Positions 15,582 to 23,114 of a DNA stretch of 64,000 bases are shown piece after piece; the stretch's first letter is position 1, and the number at the start of each line of letters is the position of its first letter. The notes under the pieces were generated by a model that ran no database searches, had not been told where the DNA came from, and was given only the letters and a program-made list of their open reading frames with translations. Position numbers and translations under genes: made by a program. This DNA is from Rhodocyclales bacterium (GTDB lineage: Bacteria > Pseudomonadota > Gammaproteobacteria > Burkholderiales > Rhodocyclaceae): NCBI GenBank assembly GCA_016214145.1, contig JACRPA010000006.1:124001-188000 (forward strand), written 5' to 3'.

Positions 15582-16079
15582 AAGGAACTGATTCTCGGCG
15601 GCGCGCGTTCCGGCAAGAGCGCCCATGCGCAGCGGCGCGCGGCGGCATCCGGCCTGCCGGTGACGGTCATCGTCACCGGCACCGCAGGCGATGCCGAGAT
15701 GGCTGAGCGCATCGCGCATCACCGCGCGGCGCGGCCGGTCCACTGGCGCGTGGTCGAGGCGCCGCTTGAATTGGCGGCGGCGCTGCGAGCGCATGCCGCG
15801 CCGGGGCGCTGCCTGATCGTCGACTGCCTGACGCTGTGGCTGATGAACGTCATCGACGGGGACTTCGAAGCCGAGCGGCGGGCGCTGCTCGAGGCGCTGC
15901 CGGGCCTGCCCGGCGAAGTGCTGTTCGTCGCCAACGAGATCGGCCTCGGCATCGTGCCGCTGGGCGCGGAAACGCGCCGCTTCCGCGACGAGGCGGGGCG
16001 GCTCAACCAGGACCTCGCCGCCGCCTGCGAGCGCGTGACCTTCGTTGCCGCCGGGCTGCCGCTGGTGTTGAAAGGCTAA
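15579..16079 (+). CDS. cobU: Adenosylcobinamide kinase/guanylyltransferase CobU
   Basis: A 166-residue bifunctional enzyme (CobU/CobP family) that phosphorylates adenosylcobinamide and transfers GMP to it. It has the P-loop GGARSGKSAHAQ at residues 7-14, then IVTGTAGDAEMAERIAHHR with the catalytic-type His, the LIVDCLTLWLMN segment and VANEIGLGIVP. ATG 15579 agrees with the family start M-x-E-L-I-L-G-G. It begins the cobU-cobT-cobS-cobC group that attaches the lower ligand. Confidence 0.92.
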   Translation: MKELILGGARSGKSAHAQRRAAASGLPVTVIVTGTAGDAEMAERIAHHRAARPVHWRVVEAPLELAAALRAHAAPGRCLIVDCLTLWLMNVIDGDFEAERRALLEALPGLPGEVLFVANEIGLGIVPLGAETRRFRDEAGRLNQDLAAACERVTFVAAGLPLVLKG

Positions 16080-16081
16080 GC

Positions 16082-16138
16082 CTGTAGGAGCCGCCTTGGC
16101 GGCGATGCTGCCGAATCGCCAGCAAGCTGGCTCCTACA
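16082..16138. repeat. TGTAGGAGC-type REP inverted repeat
   Basis: Begins CTGTAGGAGCCGCCTTGGCGG and ends GCAAGCTGGCTCCTACA, forming a hairpin pair in the cobU-cobT gap. Same family as 24934-24995 and 36511-36570. The 5' GTAG tetranucleotide is typical of REPs mobilised by REP-associated tyrosine transposases. Confidence 0.85.
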
Positions 16139-16172
16139 AGAACCGACCGTTAATTTCATGCAGGAGAAAATC

Positions 16173-17297
16173 ATGCAATTCGTCATTTCGGCGCCGGACG
16201 ACAGCCTGCGCGCCGCCTTGCAGGCAAAGATCGACGGCAAGACCAAGCCGCTCGGCGCGCTCGGCCGGCTGGAGGGCCTGGCCCTGCAGCTCGGCCTGAT
16301 CCAGCAGACCCTCTCGCCCGAATTGCGCAAGCCGCACATCCTCGTCTGCGCCGGCGACCACGGCGCGGCGAAAGCCGGCATCTCGGCCTACCCGCAGGAC
16401 GTCACCTGGCAGATGGTGGAGAATTTCCTCGCCGGCGGCGCCGCCATCAACGTGCTGGCGCGCCAGGGCGGCATCGAGCTGGTGGTGGCCGACGCGGGTG
16501 TGGCGCATGACTTCGGACCACGCGACAAACTCGTCGACGCAAAAGTCAGTCTCCGTGGCACGGCGAGTTACCTCGAAGGCCCGGCCATGAGCGCCGAGCA
16601 GTGCGGGACGGCGATGGCGCGCGGCGCGCAAATTGTCGCCGAGCTTCACGCCCGAGGCTGCAACGTCGTGGGCTTCGGCGAGATGGGCATCGGCAACACC
16701 GCCTCGGCCTCGCTCATCACGCATTTCCTGGCCGGGATTCCGCTGGAAGACTGCGTCGGCCGCGGCACCGGCCTCGACGACGCCGGCGTGTCGCGCAAGC
16801 TGACTTTGCTGCAACAAGCGGCGGCGCTCTACGGCGGCGATCCTGCGCCGCTATCGGTTTTGTCGCGTTTCGGCGGCTTCGAGATCGCCATGCTGGCCGG
16901 CGGCATGCTCGCCGCCGCCGAGCGGAAGATGCTGCTGCTCATCGACGGCTTCATCGTTACCTCGGCCCTGCTGGTCGCCGCCACGCTGCATCCGACGACG
17001 CTGCAGTACTGCGTCTTCTCGCACCGATCGCAGGAGCGCGGCCACCGCCTGCAGCTGGAGCATCTCGGCGCGCGGCCGCTGCTCGACATGGACCTGCGCC
17101 TGGGCGAAGGCACCGGCGCGGCGCTGGCCTGGCCGCTGGTGCGCGCGGCGGCGGCCTTCCTCAACGAGATGGCGAGCTTTGAATCGGCGGGCGTGAGCGA
17201 ACAATCGCCCGCCCCTCTCCCCCAACCCCTCCCCCGCGAGGGGGGAGGGGAGCTTCTTGCGCCGCTGTGCGGCGGGAATATCGATGCAGCGAGGTGA
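16173..17297 (+). CDS. cobT: Nicotinate-nucleotide--dimethylbenzimidazole phosphoribosyltransferase CobT
   Basis: A 374-residue enzyme that makes alpha-ribazole phosphate from NaMN and dimethylbenzimidazole. Signatures are [40 protein letters not shown] and [21 protein letters not shown] 16173 is chosen over 16158 because CAGGAGA lies 8 nt before it. The normal domain ends at [16 protein letters not shown]; the last 28 or so residues ([15 protein letters not shown] and on) are encoded by a dispersed C/G-rich repeat. Two copies of the 23-bp motif lie inside. Confidence 0.93.
   Translation: MQFVISAPDDSLRAALQAKIDGKTKPLGALGRLEGLALQLGLIQQTLSPELRKPHILVCAGDHGAAKAGISAYPQDVTWQMVENFLAGGAAINVLARQGGIELVVADAGVAHDFGPRDKLVDAKVSLRGTASYLEGPAMSAEQCGTAMARGAQIVAELHARGCNVVGFGEMGIGNTASASLITHFLAGIPLEDCVGRGTGLDDAGVSRKLTLLQQAAALYGGDPAPLSVLSRFGGFEIAMLAGGMLAAAERKMLLLIDGFIVTSALLVAATLHPTTLQYCVFSHRSQERGHRLQLEHLGARPLLDMDLRLGEGTGAALAWPLVRAAAAFLNEMASFESAGVSEQSPAPLPQPLPREGGGELLAPLCGGNIDAAR
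16542..16564 (-). repeat. Dispersed 23-bp motif, copy 3 (within cobT, reverse)
   Basis: On the minus strand GCCGT, GCCACGGAGA, CTGACTTT. In the gene it reads AAA GTC AGT, with the A/T-ending AGT serine codon unusual in this G+C-rich gene. Confidence 0.8.
16785..16807 (+). repeat. Dispersed 23-bp motif, copy 4 (within cobT)
   Basis: GGCGT, GTCGCGCAAG, CTGACTTT; one mismatch in the GCCGT box. Read in frame as G-V-S-R-K-L-T-L. Confidence 0.65.
17213..17252. repeat. CCCCTCTCCCCC / GGGGGGAGGGG inverted repeat
   Basis: A C-rich block (CCCCTCTCCCCCAACCCC) and a complementary G-rich block (GAGGGGGGAGGGGAG) separated by CCCGC. It lies inside the end of the cobT frame and encodes its unusual Pro/Gly-rich tail. 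Confidence 0.75.
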
Positions 17298-17301
17298 GGG
17301 T

Positions 17302-17396
17302 GTAGGTCGGCCTTCAGGCCGACGGACGGAGGAAGTCCTTGCGGGACAACAGCGGCCCAAGTCGGCCTGAAGGCCGACCTACAGCCCGACCTACGG
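17302..17396. repeat. GTAGGTCGG REP-type repeat pair
   Basis: Starts GTAGGTCGGCCTTCAGGCCG, contains GGACGGAGGAAGTCC and GCGGGACAACAGCGGCCC, and ends GCCTGAAGGCCGACCTACAG followed by a second CCCGACCTACGGG. It lies in the cobT-cobS gap and shares its whole length with the repeat at 14543-14662. Confidence 0.88.
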
Positions 17397-17406
17397 GATT
17401 CGGAGC

Positions 17407-18180
17407 ATGGGAATGATCCAACGCGAGATCGGTTATTTCTTCGGCGCGCTGCGCTTCTTCACGCGGCTGCCGGTGCCGGCATGGGTCGGGCATTCGCAGG
17501 ACGCGCTCGACCGGGCGGCGCGCTACTTCCCGCTGGTCGGCATCCTCGTCGGCGTATCGGGGGGGCTGACTTTTCTCCTGGCGGCCTTCGTCCTGCCGGT
17601 GTCCCTCGCCATCCTGCTCAGCATGGCGACGACGCTGCTCGTCACCGGCGCCTTCCACGAGGACGGGCTGTCGGATGCGGTCGACGGTTTCGGCGGCGGC
17701 TGGAGCAAGGAACAAGTGCTGGCGATCATGAAGGACTCGCGCATCGGCAGCTATGGCGCCATCGCCATCGCGCTGATGCTGCTGGCGAAATTCAACGCCC
17801 TGCTCGAGCTGCCCGACGAATGGATCGCGCCGGCCATCGTAGCCGCGCATGCCGCCTCGCGCTTCTGCTCGACGGCGCTGATCTACGCCCTCGATTACGT
17901 GCGCGACGACGACTCGTCGCGCGCCAGGCCGCTCGCCGTGCGCATGGGCGCGGGCAGCCTCGCCGTGGCCGGCCTCTTCGGCCTGGCGCCGCTGGCGCTG
18001 CTGCCGTGGCAGGCGGCCGGCGCCGGCCTGCTGCTGGCTCTGCTCACGACCTTTCTCGCCGCGCGCTACTTCGCGAAACGCATCGGCGGCTACACCGGCG
18101 ACTGCCTCGGCGCGACGCAGCAGGGCGCCGAGCTGGCGATCTACCTCGGCGTTCTCGCGGCGGCATGGAACTTTTCCTGA
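17407..18180 (+). CDS. cobS: Adenosylcobinamide-GDP ribazoletransferase CobS
   Basis: A 257-residue integral membrane enzyme joining adenosylcobinamide-GDP to alpha-ribazole to complete B12. Family signatures are LRFFTRLPVP near the N-terminus, YFPLVGILVG, and FHEDGLSDAVDGFGGGW with the acidic metal-binding residues, followed by IGSYGAIA; GGYTGDCLGATQQ is near the C-terminus. An internal ATG at 17413 is an alternative start. It overlaps cobC by 16 nt and contains a 23-bp motif copy at 17551-17573. Confidence 0.93.
   Translation: MGMIQREIGYFFGALRFFTRLPVPAWVGHSQDALDRAARYFPLVGILVGVSGGLTFLLAAFVLPVSLAILLSMATTLLVTGAFHEDGLSDAVDGFGGGWSKEQVLAIMKDSRIGSYGAIAIALMLLAKFNALLELPDEWIAPAIVAAHAASRFCSTALIYALDYVRDDDSSRARPLAVRMGAGSLAVAGLFGLAPLALLPWQAAGAGLLLALLTTFLAARYFAKRIGGYTGDCLGATQQGAELAIYLGVLAAAWNFS
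17551..17573 (+). repeat. Dispersed 23-bp motif, copy 5 (within cobS)
   Basis: GGCGT, ATCGGGGGGG, CTGACTTT followed by TC. Read in frame as G-V-S-G-G-L-T-F. Confidence 0.75.
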
Positions 18181-18722
18181 TCCGCCATCCCGAGCCGGCC
18201 GTGCCCGAGGGCACCTGCTACGGCCGCAGCGACATCGGCCTCGCCGAGGACGCTGGCGTGGCGGCGGCGCGCCTGCGTACGCTGCTGCCCGAAGGCATCC
18301 CGGTCTACTCCAGCCCGCTGTTCCGCTGCCGCAGCGTGGCCGAGCACCTTGTGCCTGAGCCGGCCATCGATGAGCGTCTGGTCGAGATGCATTTCGGCGA
18401 GTGGGAGATGCGGCGCTGGGACGAAATCGAAAAATCCGCCTTCGACGCCTGGGTCGCCGACATCCTCAATTTCGCCCCGCCCGGCGGCGAATCGGCCGCT
18501 GCGATGCTGGCGCGCACCCTGGCCTTCCTCGACGAATTGCGGACAAGCGAGGCGCCCGCAGCCGCGGTCGTCACCCACGGCGGCGTGCTGCGCGTGTTGT
18601 TTGCCCATTGGCTGGAAGTGCCACCGCGGCGCTGGCCGCGCCTGACCTTCGAGTTCGGCGGGGTCAGCAAGGTCATCCTCGGGCATAAGGATTTGCGCGT
18701 GGAATATCTGAATCGCAAGTAA
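18165..18722 (+). CDS. cobC: Alpha-ribazole phosphatase (histidine phosphatase family)
   Basis: A 185-residue phosphoglycerate-mutase-like phosphatase starting MELFLIRHPEPAV (R-H motif, residues 7-8) with the second catalytic His in VVTHGGVLR, and the acidic HFGEWE segment. By context it removes the phosphate of alpha-ribazole 5'-phosphate or of adenosylcobalamin phosphate. ATG 18165 overlaps the end of cobS, suggesting coupled translation. It ends the cobalamin cluster; rfbC begins 11 nt later. Confidence 0.88.
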   Translation: MELFLIRHPEPAVPEGTCYGRSDIGLAEDAGVAAARLRTLLPEGIPVYSSPLFRCRSVAEHLVPEPAIDERLVEMHFGEWEMRRWDEIEKSAFDAWVADILNFAPPGGESAAAMLARTLAFLDELRTSEAPAAAVVTHGGVLRVLFAHWLEVPPRRWPRLTFEFGGVSKVILGHKDLRVEYLNRK

Positions 18723-18733
18723 AATTGCGATCC

Positions 18734-19279
18734 ATGAAGGTCATTTCCACCGAAATCCACGACGCCCTGATCCTCGAGCCGAAGGTCTTCGGCGACGCGC
18801 GCGGCTTCTTCCTCGAGAGCTACAACAAGCGCGTGCTGGCCGAGGCGGCCGGCATCCGCGCCGAATTCGTGCAGGACAACCACTCCCGTTCCGCGCGCGG
18901 CGTGCTGCGCGGCCTGCACTATCAACTGGCGCAGCCGCAGGGCAAGCTGGTGCGGGTGTCGAACGGCGCGGTGTTCGACGTCGCCGTGGACATCCGCCGC
19001 AGCTCGCCCACCTTCGGCAAGGTGGCCTGCGTCGAGCTGTCGGACGAAAACCAGCGCATGTTCTGGCTGCCGCCGGGTCTGGCGCATGGCTTCCTCGTCG
19101 TCTCCGCGACGGCGGACTTTCTCTACAAGGCCACCGACTACTACGCGCCCCAGCACGAGCGCTGCATCCTCTGGAACGATGCCGAACTGGCGATTCCCTG
19201 GCCGCTCGCCGTCGCGCCGTCGCTCTCCGCCAAGGACGCCCAGGGTGTGCCGTTCGCCGTGGCGGAGTTATACCCGTGA
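18734..19279 (+). CDS. rfbC: dTDP-4-dehydrorhamnose 3,5-epimerase
   Basis: A 181-residue cupin-type epimerase (RmlC). The N-terminal LEPKVFGDARGFFLESYN, the active-site region QDNHSRSARGVLRGLHYQ (His/Arg/Lys region) and FWLPPGLAHGFLV are characteristic. ATG 18734 is preferred to the upstream TTG at 18725. It converts dTDP-4-keto-6-deoxyglucose to the L-rhamno form for surface polysaccharide synthesis. It overlaps rfbD by 4 nt. Confidence 0.93.
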   Translation: MKVISTEIHDALILEPKVFGDARGFFLESYNKRVLAEAAGIRAEFVQDNHSRSARGVLRGLHYQLAQPQGKLVRVSNGAVFDVAVDIRRSSPTFGKVACVELSDENQRMFWLPPGLAHGFLVVSATADFLYKATDYYAPQHERCILWNDAELAIPWPLAVAPSLSAKDAQGVPFAVAELYP

Positions 19280-20151
19280 ACATTCTTCTCAGTGGCAGGA
19301 ACGGCCAGGTCGGCTGGGAGCTGCAGCGGACGCTGCTGCCGCTCGGCCGCGTTGCGGCCTTCGGCCACCGGGAACTGGACCTCGCCGATGCCGCCGCCGT
19401 GCGGCGCAAGCTGGATGAGGTGCGCCCTGACGCCATCGTCAACGCCGCCGCCTACACCGCCGTCGACAAGGCGGAGAGCGAACCCGATCTCGCCCATGCC
19501 ATCAACGCCGCAGCACCTGCGCTGCTGGCGCAGGAGGCGGCGCAGCGCGGCGCCCTGCTCATCCACTACTCGACCGACTACGTCTACGACGGCGCCAAGG
19601 CCGCGCCCTATGTCGAGACGGATCCGACGAATCCCCTCGGCGCCTACGGCCGCAGCAAGCTGGCGGGCGAGGAGGGCGTCCGCGCCGCCGGCGCCGACCA
19701 CCTGATCTTCCGCACGAGCTGGGTGTACTCGTCGCGCGGCAGCAACTTCCTGCGCACCATCTTGCGCCTTGCCGCCGAGCGCGAGGAACTGCGCGTCGTC
19801 GTCGACCAGATCGGCGCGCCCACCTGGGCGCGACTCATTGCCGAGGCGACGGCGCAGGCGCTGAAACAGGCGATGCAGGAAAGGAAAAACGGCGCCTTCA
19901 AGGGCGGCGTGTTCCACCTCGCCGCCACCGGCGAGACGAGCTGGCACGGCTTCGCCAGCGCCATCGTTGCGCAGCGGGCCGGCCTGCGCGTAAAGGCGGT
20001 GACGCCGATCACCACCGCCGACTATCCGCTGCCCGCGCCCCGCCCCGCCAACTCGCGCCTGAACACCGACAAGTTCCGCGCCCGCTTCGGCCTGGCGCTG
20101 CCCGCCTGGCGCGACTGCCTGCAACTCTGCCTCGAGGAAATCCCGGAATGA
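19276..20151 (+). CDS. rfbD: dTDP-4-dehydrorhamnose reductase
   Basis: A 291-residue extended SDR (RmlD) that makes dTDP-L-rhamnose with NAD(P)H. It starts at GTG 19276, overlapping the rfbC stop, with the Rossmann motif [15 protein letters not shown]. The catalytic STDYVYDG and YGRSKLAGE (Y-x-x-x-K) follow, then [15 protein letters not shown] 75-bp hairpin repeat separates it from rfbB. Confidence 0.93.
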   Translation: MNILLSGRNGQVGWELQRTLLPLGRVAAFGHRELDLADAAAVRRKLDEVRPDAIVNAAAYTAVDKAESEPDLAHAINAAAPALLAQEAAQRGALLIHYSTDYVYDGAKAAPYVETDPTNPLGAYGRSKLAGEEGVRAAGADHLIFRTSWVYSSRGSNFLRTILRLAAEREELRVVVDQIGAPTWARLIAEATAQALKQAMQERKNGAFKGGVFHLAATGETSWHGFASAIVAQRAGLRVKAVTPITTADYPLPAPRPANSRLNTDKFRARFGLALPAWRDCLQLCLEEIPE

Positions 20152-20168
20152 TTCGGAAAAAGCGTTCT

Positions 20169-20243
20169 ACCACGGCGGGCACGGCGACACGGCGCAAGGC
20201 AAATACTTGGGTTTCACGCCGTGTCGCCGTGTTCGCCGTGGTG
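20169..20243. repeat. Iterated-word hairpin (CCACGGCG/ACACGGCG) between rfbD and rfbB
   Basis: The left arm is built from repeated CACGGCG words and the right arm is its reverse complement (CGCCGTGTCGCCGTGTTCGCCGTGG), enclosing a loop of about 25 nt. The architecture matches the CACAGAG hairpins at 40-47 kb, with a different word. It should form a very stable RNA hairpin inside the rfb transcript. Confidence 0.8.
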
Positions 20244-20260
20244 AAAAAAGGATTTTCAAA

Positions 20261-21319
20261 ATGATCCTGGTCACCGGCGGGGCCGGTTTTATCGGCTCCA
20301 ACTTCGTGCTGGACTGGCTGCGCGAGTCGGACGAAGCCGTCGTCAATCTCGACAAGCTCACCTACGCCGGCAACCCTGAGAATCTCGCCAGCCTGAGTGG
20401 CGATGCGCGGCATGTCTTCGTGCAGGGCGACATCAACGATGCCGAACTGCTCGGCGAATTGCTGGCCAGCCGCCAGCCACGTGCCATCGTGCACTTCGCC
20501 GCCGAGAGCCACGTCGACCGCTCCATCCACGGCCCGGCCGAGTTCATCCAGACCAACATCAACGGCACCTTCACCCTGCTGGAGGCGGCGCGCGCCCACT
20601 GGTCCTCGCTCGACGCCGAGGCGAAGGCGGCCTTCCGCTTCCTGCACGTGTCGACCGACGAGGTGTACGGCTCGCTGGGCCAGGACGACCCGGCCTTCGC
20701 CGAGACGCACCCCTACCAGCCGAACAGCCCCTACTCGGCGTCGAAGGCGGCCTCCGACCACCTGGTGCGTGCCTACCACCACACCTACGGCCTGCCGACG
20801 CTGACGACCAACTGCTCGAACAACTACGGCCCCTACCAGTTTCCCGAGAAGCTGATCCCGCTCATCCTGCTGAATGCCATCGCCGGCAAGCCGCTGCCCA
20901 TCTACGGCGACGGCCTCAATGTGCGCGACTGGCTCTATGTCGGCGACCATTGTTCCGCCATCCGCGCCGTGCTGGCGCGTGGCCGCCTTGGCGAGACCTA
21001 CAACATCGGCGGCCGCGCCGAGATGGCCAACCTCGCCGTGGTGAAGACCCTGTGCGGCCTGCTCGACCGGCTGCATCCCGGCTCGCAGGTGCTGCCGCAC
21101 GAGAAACTCATCGCCTTCGTCAAGGACCGCCCCGGCCACGACCGCCGCTACGCCATGAACGCCGACAAGCTGGAGCGTGAACTCGGCTGGCGTCCGGCGG
21201 AGAGCTTCGAGAGCGGCATCGAGAAGACGGTGCGCTGGTATCTCGACCATCAGGAATGGACCGGCCGCGTCACCAGCGGCGCCTATCGCGACTGGGTCGC
21301 GCAACACTACTCGGATTGA
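20261..21319 (+). CDS. rfbB: dTDP-glucose 4,6-dehydratase
   Basis: A 352-residue RmlB enzyme. ATG 20261 gives [20 protein letters not shown], the expected start (the frame is open 54 nt further 5' inside the hairpin). It also has [21 protein letters not shown], and [12 protein letters not shown] (Y-x-x-x-K). It performs the first committed step from dTDP-glucose towards dTDP-L-rhamnose. Confidence 0.95.
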   Translation: MILVTGGAGFIGSNFVLDWLRESDEAVVNLDKLTYAGNPENLASLSGDARHVFVQGDINDAELLGELLASRQPRAIVHFAAESHVDRSIHGPAEFIQTNINGTFTLLEAARAHWSSLDAEAKAAFRFLHVSTDEVYGSLGQDDPAFAETHPYQPNSPYSASKAASDHLVRAYHHTYGLPTLTTNCSNNYGPYQFPEKLIPLILLNAIAGKPLPIYGDGLNVRDWLYVGDHCSAIRAVLARGRLGETYNIGGRAEMANLAVVKTLCGLLDRLHPGSQVLPHEKLIAFVKDRPGHDRRYAMNADKLERELGWRPAESFESGIEKTVRWYLDHQEWTGRVTSGAYRDWVAQHYSD

Positions 21320-21323
21320 CGCC

Positions 21324-22202
21324 ATGACTTCGAAGCGGAAAGGAATCATCCTCGCCGGCGGCTCGGGCACCCGGCTGTATCCGGTGACGCTGGCGGTGTC
21401 GAAGCAGATGCTGCCCATCTACGACAAGCCGATGATCTACTATCCGCTGTCGACCCTGATGCTCGCCGGCATCCGCGACATCCTGATCATCTCGACGCCG
21501 CAGGACCTGCCGCGCTTCGAGCAACTGCTCGGCGATGGAAAAAGCTGGGGCCTCTCGCTCTCCTACGCCGTGCAGCCGAAGCCGGAAGGACTGGCGCAGG
21601 CCTTCCTCATCGGCCGCGACTTCATCGGCGGCGCGCCCAGCGCGCTGGTGCTCGGCGACAACATCTTCCATGGCCACGACCTGCAGGGCGACCTGCAGGA
21701 CGCCGCGTCGCGCACGCACGGTGCCTCGGTCTTCGCCTATCCGGTGCACGACCCGCAGCGCTACGGCGTGGTGGAGTTCGGCGCCGACGGACGCGCGGTG
21801 AGCATCGAGGAAAAGCCGGCCAGGCCGCGCTCGCGCTACGCCGTCACCGGCCTCTACTTCTACGACGGGAAGGTGGCGGACATCGCCGCCAGCCTGAAGC
21901 CCTCGCCGCGCGGCGAGCTGGAAATCACCGACGTCAACCGCCGCTACCTGGAACTGGGCGAACTGAACGTCGTGATGATGGGCCGCGGCCACGCCTGGCT
22001 CGACACCGGCACCCACGAATCCCTCATCGAGGCCTCGCACTTCGTGCAGACCATCGAGAAGCGCCAGGGACTGAAGATCGCCGCGCCGGAGGAGATCGCA
22101 TGGCGCATGGGCTACATCGACGCCGCCCAGCTGCGCCGGCTGGCCGAGCCGCTGCACAACAGCGGCTACGGACGTTACCTGTTGAGCGTACTGGAGGACT
22201 AG
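21324..22202 (+). CDS. rfbA: Glucose-1-phosphate thymidylyltransferase
   Basis: A 292-residue RmlA enzyme that makes dTDP-glucose. ATG 21324 gives the nucleotide-binding [17 protein letters not shown] near residues 5-20, then [19 protein letters not shown] and VLGDNIFHG with the metal-binding Asp. It starts 4 nt after rfbB and completes the rfbC-D-B-A set. No glycosyltransferase or polymer genes lie next to it here. Confidence 0.95.
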   Translation: MTSKRKGIILAGGSGTRLYPVTLAVSKQMLPIYDKPMIYYPLSTLMLAGIRDILIISTPQDLPRFEQLLGDGKSWGLSLSYAVQPKPEGLAQAFLIGRDFIGGAPSALVLGDNIFHGHDLQGDLQDAASRTHGASVFAYPVHDPQRYGVVEFGADGRAVSIEEKPARPRSRYAVTGLYFYDGKVADIAASLKPSPRGELEITDVNRRYLELGELNVVMMGRGHAWLDTGTHESLIEASHFVQTIEKRQGLKIAAPEEIAWRMGYIDAAQLRRLAEPLHNSGYGRYLLSVLED

Positions 22203-22223
22203 GAAAACCCCGGACAAACCCGG

Positions 22224-22427
22224 TCACGCATCAGGCTCGGTCCCTTTAACCGGAGCCACTGCACCTGCCCCGACGGCGCCGGACGCGGAAGGATCCTTCG
22301 CAGCGGCACTATCGCCATCCTCCCCCGCGGTCTTTTCGGCCAGCTTGCGCTGGCGCTTTTCATCCTGCTTTTTCTTCTTCGCCAGGTCTCTCTGGCGTTT
22401 TTCGAACTGGTAGTTTGGTTTGGCCAA
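22224..22427 (-). CDS. Small highly charged hypothetical protein
   Basis: A Lys/Arg/Glu-rich protein with the block AKPNYQFEKRQRDLAKKKKQ followed by a low-complexity Ala/Gly/Pro tail. Short proteins beginning M-A-K-x-x-Y-x-F-E-K-x-Q-R-D-L-A-K-K-K-K are widespread and uncharacterised in proteobacteria. That suggests a TTG start at 22427 (67 residues, AAAGGTG upstream); a longer 96-residue version starting at 22514 is possible. It is convergent with rfbA, 21 nt apart. Confidence 0.6.
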   Translation of the reverse strand: MAKPNYQFEKRQRDLAKKKKQDEKRQRKLAEKTAGEDGDSAAAKDPSASGAVGAGAVAPVKGTEPDA

Positions 22428-22574
22428 GACATCACCTTTGATCACGGCAGGGCCGGCCGGAGCGGGCGGAGATCGAGCGGGCGCGCTCACACCCCCTGGC
22501 GGCACACTGCCCAACTGGCGATCCGCCGGCGACCGCTCGCAGGCGGCCCGGACGGATCGGAAACGGAATACAAC

Positions 22575-22949
22575 TCAGTAGCGGTTGCCGCCGCGGCCGC
22601 CGCCACCGCCACCCCGGCCACCTCCCCCCGGGCCGCCGCCGCCGCGGCCGCCGCGGCTGAAACCGCCGCCGCCGCCACCGCCACCGCCACCGCCGCGATT
22701 TTCCTGCGGACGGGCTTCATTCACAGTCAGGCTGCGACCGTCAATGCTCTTGCCGTTGAGGGCCTCGATGGCGGCCTGCGCCTCTTGCTCGGAGCCCATC
22801 TCGACGAAGCCGAACCCCTTCGAGCGGCCTGAATCGCGGTCCGTGATCACCTGCACCGATGTCACCGTGCCATGCGCGGCAAACATCTGCTCAAGGTCGT
22901 TCTTTTCAATGTTGTAGCCCAGATTGCCTACATATAGCTTTTTGCCCAA
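22575..22949 (-). CDS. RRM-domain RNA-binding protein with Gly-rich tail
   Basis: A 124-residue protein: an RNA recognition motif (residues 1-80) with RNP2 KKLYVGNL and RNP1 KGFGFVEM, then a tail of Gly runs broken by Arg, Phe and Ser ending GGNRY. Such proteins in bacteria are usually cold- or stress-induced RNA chaperones. CTGGAG lies upstream of ATG 22949. The poly-Gly stretch is very G+C-rich and may be prone to slippage. Confidence 0.9.
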   Translation of the reverse strand: MGKKLYVGNLGYNIEKNDLEQMFAAHGTVTSVQVITDRDSGRSKGFGFVEMGSEQEAQAAIEALNGKSIDGRSLTVNEARPQENRGGGGGGGGGGGFSRGGRGGGGPGGGGRGGGGGGRGGNRY

Positions 22950-23114
22950 TGAAATTACTCCAGGAAATTGACGGGAAAACAGGCGCTACGTATTACACAA
23001 TAGCAGGGACATCGGCCGGCATCGACATTTTTTCGCGCCAATGCGTAAAGTCGCCCCCAGCAGGGGGCCCGGGAAGTAAAGACCAGGGCCGATCCGATCG
23101 GAACCCGCGCCGGT
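22950..23114. other. Intergenic region between polA and the RRM gene
   Basis: Holds the leader of the RRM gene on the minus strand and the polA 3' end. A hairpin GCCCCCTGCTGGGGGC (23053-23068) followed on the minus strand by GACTTTAC may be a weak polA terminator. An AT-rich patch at about 22980-23032 probably contains the RRM-gene promoter. No gene is seen. Confidence 0.45.

Noticed and set aside
22575-22720. Plus-strand Pro-rich and other frames over the Gly-rich tail of the RRM protein
   Set aside because: They reflect the GGN repeats of the RRM gene tail read in other frames.
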